Assembly (NCBI RefSeq): GCF_000974805.1
Contig: NZ_BBQZ01000002.1
Location: 663,873-727,872 of the forward strand
DNA: 64,000 nucleotides
From: Demequina salsinemoris
GTDB taxonomy: Bacteria > Actinomycetota > Actinomycetes > Actinomycetales > Demequinaceae
Direction: 5' to 3'
Shown here: piece after piece, positions 8,309 to 16,074 of the stretch
How positions within the stretch are numbered: the first letter of the stretch is position 1
How the letters are laid out: each line of letters starts with the position of its first letter
Program-made: the position numbers and the translations under genes
The notes under the pieces: model-generated
Told to the model about the DNA's origin: nothing
Databases searched by the model: none
Seen by the model: the letters and a program-made list of their open reading frames with translations, nothing else

Positions 8309-9271
8309 ATGCAGCGCAGGAAGGTCGGGTCGAGCGGTCTCGAGGTGTCGCGCCTCGGTCTGGGCACCATGACCTGGAGCCGCGACACCTCTCCCGAGGA
8401 GGCCGCTGATCAGCTCGATCTCTTCCTCGACGCGGGCGGCACGCTGCTCGACACGGCCGCGACGTACGCCGACGGAGGCTCGGAGGCCCTCATCGGATCC
8501 CTGCTGTCGGGATCGGTCTCGCGCGGCGAGGTTCAGATCTGCACGAAGGCCGGCATCCGGCGCACCCCCTCGGGCGGCATGATCGACGCGTCGCGCGACA
8601 CGATGCTCGACACCCTCGACGCCTCGTTGGGCAGGCTCGGCACGGACCACGTGGACCTGTGGCTCGTCCACGCGTTCGACGCGGTCACGCCCTCGGACGA
8701 GACCCTGCACGCGCTCGAGATCGCCGTGAGCTCGGGACGGGCCCGCTACGTGGGCGTGTCGAACTATCCCGGCTGGGCGACGGCGCGCATCGCGACGCAG
8801 GCGACGGGGCGTCCGTCGATCACCGCGACTCAGATGGAGTACTCGCTGCTCCAGCGCGGGATCGAGCGCGAGGTCGTCCCTGCGGCGCGCAGCCTGGGAC
8901 TCGGGGTGATGGCCTGGTCGCCGCTCGGTCGCGGCGTGCTCACCGGAAAGTACCGCGCGGCCGTCCCCGCCGACTCGCGCGCCGCCTCCGAGCATCTCGC
9001 GGGATTCGTCGAGCCGTACCTGGGCGACCGCGAGCGGATCGTGGTCGACGCCCTCGCCACCGCGTCGGATGGCCTCGGGCTGGCCGCTCAGCAGGTCGCG
9101 CTCGCCTGGGTCCTGTCGCGCGAGTGGATCGCGTCGGCCATCGTGGGAGCTCGCACCGCGCGGCAGCTCGAGACCACGCTCGACGCCGCTGACCTCCAGC
9201 TGCCTCCCGCGATCCGCGAGGCCCTCGACGAGGTCACCGCCCCCGAGCTGGGCTACCCGGAGCGCAGGTAG
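8309..9271 (+). CDS. Aldo/keto reductase
   Basis: NADPH-dependent oxidoreductase with a TIM barrel, 320 residues. The catalytic tetrad of the family is in place: Asp48, Tyr53 (DTAATYADG), Lys80 (ICTKAG) and His121 (LVHAFD). The C-terminal ASAIVGARTARQLE segment is the usual phosphate-binding site for NADP. Closest to the YajO/Tas-like group; the physiological carbonyl substrate is unknown. The start at 8309 fits the MQRRKVGSSGLEVSRLGLGT family N-terminus. It is divergent from uppP across 67 bp and each has its own leaderless promoter. Confidence 0.93.
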   Translation: MQRRKVGSSGLEVSRLGLGTMTWSRDTSPEEAADQLDLFLDAGGTLLDTAATYADGGSEALIGSLLSGSVSRGEVQICTKAGIRRTPSGGMIDASRDTMLDTLDASLGRLGTDHVDLWLVHAFDAVTPSDETLHALEIAVSSGRARYVGVSNYPGWATARIATQATGRPSITATQMEYSLLQRGIEREVVPAARSLGLGVMAWSPLGRGVLTGKYRAAVPADSRAASEHLAGFVEPYLGDRERIVVDALATASDGLGLAAQQVALAWVLSREWIASAIVGARTARQLETTLDAADLQLPPAIREALDEVTAPELGYPERR

Positions 9272-9298
9272 GGAGCGTACGATGACGGACTCGATGGT

Positions 9299-9571
9299 TC
9301 AGCTGAGCTCGAACTCCTCGATGTCGTCGTCGAGCTCGTCCTCGTCCTCGGCGGCGTGGGAGTCCAGCTCATCCGTGTCGTCGAGGACCACAGGCAACGA
9401 CTCGCCGAACTCGTCGTCCAGCGCCGACTCGTATCCTTCGAAGGCCTCGGCCAGGGCGTCGTACGCGTCGTCGACGGCGACGTCATCGTCGCCCCGGCGG
9501 CCGGTGACCGCTGCCAGGTGCTCCTCGAATGCAGCCTCCAGGCGCCGCAGCGCCTCACGCGACTCGTTCAT
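9299..9571 (-). CDS. Small acidic protein of unknown function
   Basis: A 90-residue acidic protein. Residues 1-50 are predicted helical (LRRLEAAFEEHLAAV), and the C-terminal third is almost entirely Asp/Glu (DEDELDDDIEEFELS). The frame stays open further upstream on this strand, but the ATG at 9571 is the plausible start because upstream sequence overlaps the DUF5703 gene and has shadow-type composition. I do not recognise a family. It is divergent from the DUF5703 gene (42 bp apart), so both may share a regulatory region. Some doubt remains whether it is translated. Confidence 0.6.
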   Translation of the reverse strand: MNESREALRRLEAAFEEHLAAVTGRRGDDDVAVDDAYDALAEAFEGYESALDDEFGESLPVVLDDTDELDSHAAEDEDELDDDIEEFELS

Positions 9572-9613
9572 GGAACTGACGGTACCCGTGACTTCACCGA
9601 AATGGGAGGGATC

Positions 9614-9874
9614 ATGAAGAACAGCAGGACCACTCGCGCCGACGGACACGTCGTCACGCCCGCGCGTCCGAAGGAATCCACGCGCTCCCACGTCGAGTGG
9701 AGGGTCGTCGACATCCCCCGTGACGTGACCCGGTCGGAGGCGCGCGCCATGCTCACCGAGCAGGCCGAGTACGGGAAGTGGGAGCTCGCGAGAAGCCAGC
9801 GGTTCATCGGTGGCGCGAGGCGCGTGTGGCTGCGCCGCCGGACCATGCGAGTCGAGCGCTACGACGCGGCCTGA
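9614..9874 (+). CDS. DUF5703-family protein
   Basis: An 86-residue basic protein. The core VEWRVVDIPRDVTRSEAR and AEYGKWELARSQ followed by RRVWLRRR is typical of the small actinobacterial DUF5703 family, whose role is unknown. A GGGAGGG stretch ends 3 nt before the ATG at 9614; an in-frame ATG at 9602 is possible. In related genomes it lies near the uppP/M20 peptidase genes, as here. Its 3' end overlaps the convergent membrane-protein gene by 16 bp. Confidence 0.8.
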   Translation: MKNSRTTRADGHVVTPARPKESTRSHVEWRVVDIPRDVTRSEARAMLTEQAEYGKWELARSQRFIGGARRVWLRRRTMRVERYDAA

Positions 9875-10269
9875 TCCGCCTCTCGGCGCCGTCTGCTGAG
9901 GCCGACCTCGCCGATCCACGTGAGCGCCGCGCCGAGCGCGAGCATGCCCAGCTGCATGGGCGGCAGCGCGAGCCCGATGATCCCGATCTGGAGCGTCATC
10001 CACAGCACGAGCGCGAGGCCCACCGCGATGACGGCAGGCCATGCGCGTGGGTCGCCGCGCAGCACGAGCGCCGTCGCGAGCAGCGGCGCGAGACCGAAGG
10101 CGATCAGCAGGACGATGCCGGGGAGCAGATAGTCGCCCGGCAGCCACGATGGCAGCATCGAGGCGTCCGTGCCCATCCGCGAGCCATCCGGCGCGGCGAC
10201 ATACGAGAAGCCACCGTAGAGCCCGCCGCCTCCGAGGAGCACCAGCAGCACGACCGCGGCGGCCCTCAT
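9859..10269 (-). CDS. Small four-helix membrane protein of unknown function
   Basis: 136 residues with four hydrophobic segments: residues 3-24, 46-69, 77-97 and 101-121, ending in a basic tail RRRREAD that should be cytoplasmic. No family recognised. It begins one base after the stop of the upstream M20 peptidase gene, so the two are probably one transcript. The 3' ends of this gene and the DUF5703 gene overlap by 16 bp. Confidence 0.75.
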   Translation of the reverse strand: MRAAAVVLLVLLGGGGLYGGFSYVAAPDGSRMGTDASMLPSWLPGDYLLPGIVLLIAFGLAPLLATALVLRGDPRAWPAVIAVGLALVLWMTLQIGIIGLALPPMQLGMLALGAALTWIGEVGLSRRRREADQAAS

Positions 10270-10270
10270 G

Positions 10271-11569
10271 TCAGCAGTCCAGGAGGAACTGCTCGACGAC
10301 GTCGGCGCCGACCTCGAGCGAGCGGATCGGGATCCGCTCGTCGATCGCGTGGAACAGGCTCGAGAAGTCGAGCCCGTCGGGCAGCATGAGGGGCGCGAAG
10401 CCGTAGCCGTTGATCCCGAGCTGCGCGAGATGCTTGTTGTCGGTGCCGCCCATCATCATGTACGGCAGCGCGATCGCCTCCGGGTCAGCGCTGCGCAGGG
10501 CCGCGATCATCTTGTCCACGACGGGGGTGTCGAAGGGCGCCTCGACCGCGGGCTGCTCGATGTACTGCTCGACCTTCACGTGGCTGCCCGCGAGCTCCTC
10601 GAGCTGCCGCAGCACCTGCTCCTGCTGTCCGGGCAGGTACCGCACGTCGATGTAGCCGGTCGCGACGTCGGGGATGACGTTGGACTTGTAGCCCGCGTCC
10701 AGCATCGTCGGGTTCGAGGTGTTGCGCAGCGACGCCTCGATCATGCGGCTCACGGGCCCCATCCCCGCGACGATCTGCGCGACACGCTCCTCGGTGGGCT
10801 CGTACTCGAGCCCGAGCAGCTCCGCTGCGCCCTTCAGGAGCGCCTCGGAGGTCGGGGTGATGTCGAGCGGCCACGTGTGCGCGCCGATGCGGCTCATCGC
10901 GCCCGACAGGTGGGCGACGGCATTGTCGTGATGCACGAGGCTGCCGTGACCCTGCACTCCGGTGCCGACGAGTCGGAGCCACGAGATGCCCTTCTCGGCG
11001 GTCTGGATCAGGTAGGTGCGTCGGCCGCCCACGGAGACGGAGAACCCGCCGACCTCGGAGATCGCCTCGGTCGCGCCGCGGAAGTCCTCGGGGTGATTCT
11101 CGACCATCCACTGCGCACCGACACGCCCGCCGTGCTCCTCGTCGGCGAAGAACGCGATGACGATGTCCCGAGCGGGCCTGCGACCCGACTCGATGATCCG
11201 CTTCACCGCCTCGAGGTACATCGCGGCGATGCCCTTCATGTCGACGGCGCCGCGGCCCCAGATCATCTCGTCATGGATCTCGGCAGCGAACGGCGGATAG
11301 GTCCACTCCTCCGGGAAGGCCGGGACGACGTCGAGGTGCCCGTGGAGGACCAGCGGCGGCCGCGAACGATCGGCGCCCTCCCACAGCGCCGTGACCGTCG
11401 TGCGCCCTGGCGCGGCCTCGCGGATCACGGGCTCGAGGCCCAGGTTCGACAGGAACGTCGCGACGTACTCGGTCGCGACCCGCTCCCCCGGTCCAGGCTC
11501 GTCACCATAGTTCGAGGTGTCGATGCGGATGAGGTCCTGCGTGAGCTGGATGAGCGACTCCTGGGTCAT
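10271..11569 (-). CDS. M20-family metallopeptidase
   Basis: Di-zinc carboxypeptidase/amidohydrolase-type enzyme, 432 residues, in the same position and family as M. tuberculosis Rv2141c (annotated dapE2). Metal ligands and catalytic residues can be seen: LVLHGHLDVVP (His, Asp), GRGAVDMKG (bridging Asp), ADEEHGG (catalytic Glu plus Glu ligand) and a C-terminal GGTDNKHL (His). A dimerisation lid domain lies between. Physiological substrate is unknown; a dipeptidase or acyl-amino-acid hydrolase role is as likely as succinyl-diaminopimelate desuccinylase. Start at 11569 has TAGGCT 7 nt upstream and no ribosome binding site. Confidence 0.92.
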   Translation of the reverse strand: MTQESLIQLTQDLIRIDTSNYGDEPGPGERVATEYVATFLSNLGLEPVIREAAPGRTTVTALWEGADRSRPPLVLHGHLDVVPAFPEEWTYPPFAAEIHDEMIWGRGAVDMKGIAAMYLEAVKRIIESGRRPARDIVIAFFADEEHGGRVGAQWMVENHPEDFRGATEAISEVGGFSVSVGGRRTYLIQTAEKGISWLRLVGTGVQGHGSLVHHDNAVAHLSGAMSRIGAHTWPLDITPTSEALLKGAAELLGLEYEPTEERVAQIVAGMGPVSRMIEASLRNTSNPTMLDAGYKSNVIPDVATGYIDVRYLPGQQEQVLRQLEELAGSHVKVEQYIEQPAVEAPFDTPVVDKMIAALRSADPEAIALPYMMMGGTDNKHLAQLGINGYGFAPLMLPDGLDFSSLFHAIDERIPIRSLEVGADVVEQFLLDC

Positions 11570-11576
11570 GCTCGTC

Positions 11577-11582
11577 AGCCTA
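11577..11582 (-). promoter_or_regulatory. -10 box of the M20 peptidase gene (leaderless)
   Basis: TAGGCT, 7 nt, then the ATG at 11569. It sits just downstream of the tRNA-Leu terminator. Confidence 0.5.
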
Positions 11583-11607
11583 GTGACCTCCGACGGTGGA
11601 AATGACG

Positions 11608-11631
11608 AAGGCCCCTCCGAGGAGGGGCCTT
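11608..11631 (-). terminator. Terminator hairpin of tRNA-Leu
   Basis: Perfect inverted repeat AAGGCCCCTCC / GGAGGGGCCTT with a two-base centre, starting 4 nt after the encoded CCA end. No long U-tract. Confidence 0.8.
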
Positions 11632-11635
11632 CCGA

Positions 11636-11724
11636 TGGTGTCCGAGGGGGGACTTGAACCCCCACGCCCTTAAACGGGCACTAGCACCTCAAGCTAGCGC
11701 GTCTGCCAATTCCGCCACCCGGAC
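11636..11724 (-). tRNA. tRNA-Leu (anticodon GAG)
   Basis: Cloverleaf read by eye: acceptor GTCCGGG/CTCGGAC (one G-T pair), D arm GGCGGAATTGGCAGACGC, anticodon stem CTAGC/GCTAG around loop TTGAGGT, a long variable arm (GCCCG-TTTAA-GGGC type, as expected for a class II tRNA) and T arm GGGGG-TTCAAGT-CCCCC. The discriminator is A and the CCA tail is encoded (11636-11638). A -10-like TATTCT lies at 11768-11773, about 44 nt upstream. Confidence 0.96.
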
Positions 11725-12075
11725 GAGGTGGACCGAGGACCCTTCCGGGCGCCTCAGCGCGGATAGAAGAATAGCACGCATTCGCGGGGTCCGAACGCCA
11801 CTTCGCCAACCTCACCGTTCCCGGACCCGCATCGCCCCTCGTTCCACGCGACCTTCCGGCCGTGCACGTGCGCCCGCGACTGCTCGCCGCGACGTCGCCC
11901 ACGGTGTGAACGCGCACATCGCCGCGTCCCGTGGCAGGCTGACGATGACGCTCGAGCGGCCCACGGATCGCCGAATCACCACCTCGACGGGACCAAGGGC
12001 CCAGGTAGCACCACCTGTCACGCCCCTAGCGTCGAAGGCGAGGCATTACTCCAGTCAATGAGGACAGGAACACTG
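11725..12075. other. 351-bp gene-free stretch between tRNA-Leu and the hppA-linked gene
   Basis: It holds the probable minus-strand tRNA promoter (TATTCT at 11768-11773) and, near its right end, TAGCGT at 12027-12032 that could serve the plus-strand gene at 12076. Open frames through it have no codon structure resembling the neighbours. No riboswitch, repeat or further RNA was recognised. Confidence 0.6.
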
Positions 12076-12855
12076 ATGACGACGAACTTCTACCTCTCGC
12101 TCATCCCCGAAGCACTCATCGCTTCCATGCTCACGCCGGAGGAGTTCGGCCTCTACTACGCGATCGGCAACGCGAAGCGCTCGCGTGGCCAGGCGGTCTT
12201 CTTCTCGATCGACACGGACCGGCTCCCGGAGGGGGCCTTCGACCTCTCGACCGTCGCCGAGCGGTGCGTGCCCCACGGCGACGGCGCGCCGAAGCGGTCC
12301 GTGTACATCGCGATCTACCGCGTGCTCGAGCGCATCCCGCGCGAGGCGATCACGGCGCTTCACCTCGCGACGGACGACGGTCGGGTCCTCACTCTGGAGC
12401 CGACCGAGTACGCGCCCGGGGCGACCGGCTGGTCGCACCTGTACCAGGAGTTCTGCCCCGTGAGCCCGCGCGTCGTCTCGACCCTCGATCCCGCCGGCTT
12501 CACGAGGTTCATCACGGACCAGGAGCAGCCCGTGCACGTGCCCCGGATCGTCTTCGCGGAGCTCACCCTCGGCGCGCTCGCGCAGAACCCCGCCGCGGGC
12601 GCGGCCGACGACCTTCCCTACCCCAACGTCGGCCACCTGCGCGACTGCCTCATCGAGCTCGCCGACGGCGGCGGCAAGCCCACCAAGACGGTGCTGCGCC
12701 AGATGACGCAGGAGGTCCTGTTCCGCACCGTGAGCGGCGGCTTCTACGTCGGCGACTCGACAGGGATCACGACGTTCGCGCTTCCCACGCTCGACGCGCT
12801 CGAACGCGAGCACTACGCGTGGTGGCGGTCCGCCCAGTCCACCTTCGGCCAGTAG
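12076..12855 (+). CDS. Protein of unknown function upstream of hppA
   Basis: 259 residues, soluble, with no signal peptide and no membrane helix. The N-terminus FYLSLIPEALIASMLTPEEF and the following KRSRGQAVFFSID look like a compact conserved core; the rest is mixed alpha/beta with a central Cys in QEFCPVSPRVV. I recognise no catalytic motif. The start at 12076 is preceded by AGGACAGG at about 8 nt; an in-frame ATG at 12058 would add six residues. It ends 31 nt before hppA, on the same strand and with no terminator between, so co-transcription with the pyrophosphatase is likely and a role in pyrophosphate or ion metabolism is conceivable but unproven. Confidence 0.8.
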   Translation: MTTNFYLSLIPEALIASMLTPEEFGLYYAIGNAKRSRGQAVFFSIDTDRLPEGAFDLSTVAERCVPHGDGAPKRSVYIAIYRVLERIPREAITALHLATDDGRVLTLEPTEYAPGATGWSHLYQEFCPVSPRVVSTLDPAGFTRFITDQEQPVHVPRIVFAELTLGALAQNPAAGAADDLPYPNVGHLRDCLIELADGGGKPTKTVLRQMTQEVLFRTVSGGFYVGDSTGITTFALPTLDALEREHYAWWRSAQSTFGQ

Positions 12856-12886
12856 CCGATCCCGCCCAACCCTTCGAGAGGAACCC

Positions 12887-15106
12887 ATGCCTGTCTGGTT
12901 CTGGCTGGTGCCCATCGCCTCGGTGATGGCGCTCGGCGCCGCCTACTACTTCTTCTCCGTCATGATGAAAGAGTCCGAGGGCACGGAGACGATGGCGCGG
13001 ATCGCGCTGCACGTCCGCAACGGCGCCCTCGCCTACCTCAAGCAGCAGTACAAGATCGTCGGCATCGTCCTGGGGTCGTTGACCGTCCTCTTCTGCTTCC
13101 TGGCCTACGGCCTGCACGTGCAGAACCCCTGGGTGCCGTTCGCGTTCCTCACGGGCGGCCTCTTCTCCGGCCTCGCGGGCTTCATCGGCATGCGCACCGC
13201 GACGTACGCGTCCGCGCGCACCGCCAACGCCGCGAGGGAGTCGCTCAACAAGGGTCTGGGCGTCGCGTTCCGCTCGGGAGCCGTCATGGGCCTCACGGTG
13301 GTCGGCCTGGGCCTGCTCGACATCTCGATCTGGTTCTTCGTGCTCACGCAGTTCTACGACATCGACGAGGCACAGCACGTCGTGGTCATCACGACGACGA
13401 TGCTGACGTTCGGCATGGGCGCGGCGGTGCAGTCGCTGTTCGCCCGCGTCGGCGGTGGGATCTTCACCAAGGCCGCCGACGTCGGCGCGGATCTGGTGGG
13501 CAAGATCGAGGCGGGCATCCCCGAGGACGACCCGCGCAACCCCGCGACGATCGCCGACAACGTGGGAGACAACGTCGGCGACGTGGCCGGCATGGGCGCC
13601 GACCTCTACGAGTCCTACGTGGGCGTGATCCTCGCGTCCGCGGCCCTGGGCGCGGCCGCCTACTACAGCTCCGGCACCGACGTGCAGATCCTCGCGGTGA
13701 TCGCGCCCATGGTGATCGGCGCGATCGGCGCACTCTTGTCGATCGTCGGAGTGTTCTTCGTCCGCACCAAGGAGGGCGCGACGCAGAAGGACCTCCTCGG
13801 CTCGCTCGGACGCGGCGTCAACGGCGCCGCGGTGCTGATCGCCGTGCTGTCGCTCGGGGTGCTGTGGCTCATGGACATGCCGAACATGTGGGGCCTGTGG
13901 CTCGCGCTCATGATCGGCCTGCTCACCGGCATCGCGATCGGCCAGGCCGCCGAGTACTTCACCTCGGAGAGCTACAAGCCGACCAAGACCATCGCAGCCG
14001 CGAGCAAGACCGGTCCGGCGACCGTCATCATCGCCGGAGTCGGCTCGGGCATGCTGTCCGTCGCGGTGCCGGTGATCGCCGTGGTGCTCGGCACGACCCT
14101 CGCCTACTACTTCGGCTCAGGCTTCGTCTACTCCACCGACACCATGAACCTCGGCCTGTACGGGATCGGCATGGCGGCCGTGGGCATGCTGTCCACGCTC
14201 GGCATCACGCTCGCGACCGACGCGTACGGCCCCATCGCCGACAACGCGGGCGGCAACGCCGAGATGGCGGGTCTGCCTCCCGAGGTCCGCCAGCGCACCG
14301 ACGCGCTCGACTCTCTCGGCAACACCACCGCCGCGACGGGCAAGGGCTTCGCGATCGGATCCGCGGCGCTCACCGGCATGGCGCTCCTCGCCTCCTACAT
14401 CGAGGAGGTCAAGATCGGCATCTCGCACGTGCTCGAGCGCGGAAGCGATTTCGTCTTCCCCGACGGGACGACCCTGGCGGCCGGCGCGATCGACGAGCTC
14501 CAGTCGCTCGACCTCATGCAGATGATGACCTACTTCGAGGTGGTGCTCATCAACCCCAAGGTGATCGTCTCGATGTTCACGGGCGCGATGCTCGCCTTCG
14601 CGTTCTCCGGGATCACCATGAACGCGGTGGGACGCGCGGCCGGCCAGATGGTCGACGAGGTCCGCCGTCAGTTCCGCGAGATCCCGGGCATCATGAGCGG
14701 CGAGACCGACCCCGACTACGCCCGTTGCGTCCACATCTCCACCAAGGCCGCGCAGCGGGAGATGATGATGCCCGCGATCCTGGCCCTCGCGGCGCCCGTG
14801 ATCGTCGGCCTCATCTTCGGCGTCCCCGGAGTGCTCGGGCTGCTCATCGGCGCGATGGTCGCCGGCTTCTCGCTGTCGATGTTCCAGGCCAACGCCGGTG
14901 GCGCATGGGACAACGCGAAGAAGTACATCGAGCAGGGCAATCACGGCGGCAAGGGATCCGAGGCCCACAAGGCGGCCGTCATCGGCGACACCGTCGGCGA
15001 CCCCTTCAAGGACACCTCGGGCCCCGGCCTCAACATCCTCGTCAAGCTGATGTCGATGGAATCGATCGTCATCGCGGGCGTGACCGTGGCGGTGCACCTC
15101 GTCTGA
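12887..15106 (+). CDS. hppA: Membrane-bound ion-translocating pyrophosphatase, K+-dependent type
   Basis: Homodimeric integral membrane pump that couples PPi hydrolysis to H+ or Na+ export; 739 residues with about 16 helices, the usual size. The PPi/Mg site is seen in DVGADLVGKIEAGIPEDDP (from residue 198) and ADNVGDNVGDVAGMGADLYE, with a second set of conserved Asp/Lys near the C-terminus (DNAKKYIE, GDTVGDPFKDTSGP). Residues 478-486 read GNTTAATGK: Ala at the position that is Lys in K+-independent enzymes, so this belongs to the K+-dependent class. Whether it moves H+, Na+ or both cannot be read safely. RBS GAGAGGA precedes the ATG. Confidence 0.95.
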   Translation: MPVWFWLVPIASVMALGAAYYFFSVMMKESEGTETMARIALHVRNGALAYLKQQYKIVGIVLGSLTVLFCFLAYGLHVQNPWVPFAFLTGGLFSGLAGFIGMRTATYASARTANAARESLNKGLGVAFRSGAVMGLTVVGLGLLDISIWFFVLTQFYDIDEAQHVVVITTTMLTFGMGAAVQSLFARVGGGIFTKAADVGADLVGKIEAGIPEDDPRNPATIADNVGDNVGDVAGMGADLYESYVGVILASAALGAAAYYSSGTDVQILAVIAPMVIGAIGALLSIVGVFFVRTKEGATQKDLLGSLGRGVNGAAVLIAVLSLGVLWLMDMPNMWGLWLALMIGLLTGIAIGQAAEYFTSESYKPTKTIAAASKTGPATVIIAGVGSGMLSVAVPVIAVVLGTTLAYYFGSGFVYSTDTMNLGLYGIGMAAVGMLSTLGITLATDAYGPIADNAGGNAEMAGLPPEVRQRTDALDSLGNTTAATGKGFAIGSAALTGMALLASYIEEVKIGISHVLERGSDFVFPDGTTLAAGAIDELQSLDLMQMMTYFEVVLINPKVIVSMFTGAMLAFAFSGITMNAVGRAAGQMVDEVRRQFREIPGIMSGETDPDYARCVHISTKAAQREMMMPAILALAAPVIVGLIFGVPGVLGLLIGAMVAGFSLSMFQANAGGAWDNAKKYIEQGNHGGKGSEAHKAAVIGDTVGDPFKDTSGPGLNILVKLMSMESIVIAGVTVAVHLV

Positions 15107-15146
15107 CGCCTCCCTCAGCGCCCCAGCGCAGACGTGCCGCTCGCGG

Positions 15147-15178
15147 CGAAGCCCGCACCTGAGAAGGTGCGGGCTTCG
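15147..15178 (+). terminator. Terminator hairpin after hppA
   Basis: Perfect 14-bp stem CGAAGCCCGCACCT / AGGTGCGGGCTTCG with loop GAGA, 40 nt after the hppA stop. It can serve both convergent genes. Confidence 0.88.
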
Positions 15179-15198
15179 TGGCGTCCTGGGTGCGGCGG

Positions 15199-15345
15199 TC
15201 AGGTGAACAGGCTGACTCCTCCGGGCCCGACCAGCAGGGCCACGACGATGAGGATCACTCCCCACAGGATGTCCTTCTGGAAGATCCGGATGACTCCGGT
15301 GATGCCGATGATCACGGCGAGGATCCACAGGATGGTGGCCCACAT
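15199..15345 (-). CDS. GPGG-motif small membrane protein
   Basis: A 48-residue protein with two hydrophobic segments (residues 3-18 and 24-40) joined by a short polar turn RIFQKD, ending in VGPGGVSLF. Small actinobacterial membrane proteins with this C-terminal GPGG motif are widespread, but their role is unknown. The start at 15345 has GGAGAGG about 8 nt upstream; a longer frame exists but crosses the likely promoter region, where GAATGATTC and CAACCATTC (15369-15398) form an imperfect inverted repeat. It converges on hppA. Confidence 0.8.
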   Translation of the reverse strand: MWATILWILAVIIGITGVIRIFQKDILWGVILIVVALLVGPGGVSLFT

Positions 15346-15441
15346 GGTCGGTACCTCTCCCTCTCGATGAATGATTCGGTCACTCGGTGCAACCATTCAC
15401 CAGCGTACGGACATTTCCGACATTCCTCGCAGGGAGAGCCC

Positions 15442-16074
15442 TCACAGCGGCAGTGCAGCCCCCTCGTGAGCGAGCAGCCAGCGCTTGCGGTCAAGGCCCC
15501 CCGCGTAGCCCGTGAGGCGTCCATCGGCACCCACGACGCGGTGGCACGGCACGAGCACTCCCACCGGATTCGCGCCGATCGCCGCGCCGATCGCGCGAAC
15601 AGCGCGAGGTCTGCCCACAGCGACGGCGATGTCCGTGTACGTGCGCGTCACCCCTGCGGGGATCCGCACGAGCTCGTTCCACACGGCCCTCTGCAGCTCC
15701 GTCCCCTTCATGTCCAGCGGCGGCAGCGCCTCGATCGCGCCGTCGCCATGGAAGTAGCTCTCGACGGCCGCGACCGCCGCCGCGAGCATCGCGTCGGGGC
15801 CCGCGGCGGGCGAACCTGTGGCGGACGACGCGCCGGGGTCCGCCGCGGCTTCCCAGCGTGGCGCCGTGGCGGGCGCCTGACCGTCCCCGCCGACGGCTCG
15901 CACGTCCTCGGCAGCATCGTCTGAAGCACAGTCTGGAGCACCGTCGAACCGCGCGAGCGCGAGCCCGCGCTCGGTCGCTCCGAGCGTCATCGGCCCCAGC
16001 GGGGTCACGATGGTCGCCATCGCCGCGAGGCCGGCCTCTCCCCCACGTCGTCTCATGTCATCCCGCCGATCCAT
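15442..16074 (-). CDS. ogt: Methylated-DNA--protein-cysteine methyltransferase
   Basis: Suicide repair protein that transfers methyl groups from O6-methylguanine to its own cysteine. 210 residues from the ATG at 16074, which has a GAAGGGAGAGG site 2 nt away. Active-site PCHRV lies at residues 166-170 (Cys167), preceded by the helix-turn-helix with GTELQRAVWNEL and RAVRAIGAAIGANP. Residues 44-94 are an Ala/Asp/Gly-rich insertion without structure, unusual for Ogt. The gene overlaps the upstream ada-alkA gene by 17 bp, so both are one operon and together cover phosphotriesters, 3-methyladenine and O6-methylguanine. Confidence 0.94.
   Translation of the reverse strand: MDRRDDMRRRGGEAGLAAMATIVTPLGPMTLGATERGLALARFDGAPDCASDDAAEDVRAVGGDGQAPATAPRWEAAADPGASSATGSPAAGPDAMLAAAVAAVESYFHGDGAIEALPPLDMKGTELQRAVWNELVRIPAGVTRTYTDIAVAVGRPRAVRAIGAAIGANPVGVLVPCHRVVGADGRLTGYAGGLDRKRWLLAHEGAALPL

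Noticed and set aside
8242..8388. N-terminal extension of uppP
   Set aside because: It crosses the divergent aldo/keto reductase start and promoter; UppP proteins begin at the helix encoded from 8241.
9572..10147. N-terminal extension of the small acidic protein
   Set aside because: It would overlap the DUF5703 and membrane-protein genes almost fully; composition changes sharply at the ATG at 9571.
11654..12061. 135-codon plus-strand frame across the tRNA-Leu gene and following gap
   Set aside because: It reads through a tRNA and promoter DNA, and its Arg/Thr/Pro-rich product resembles nothing.
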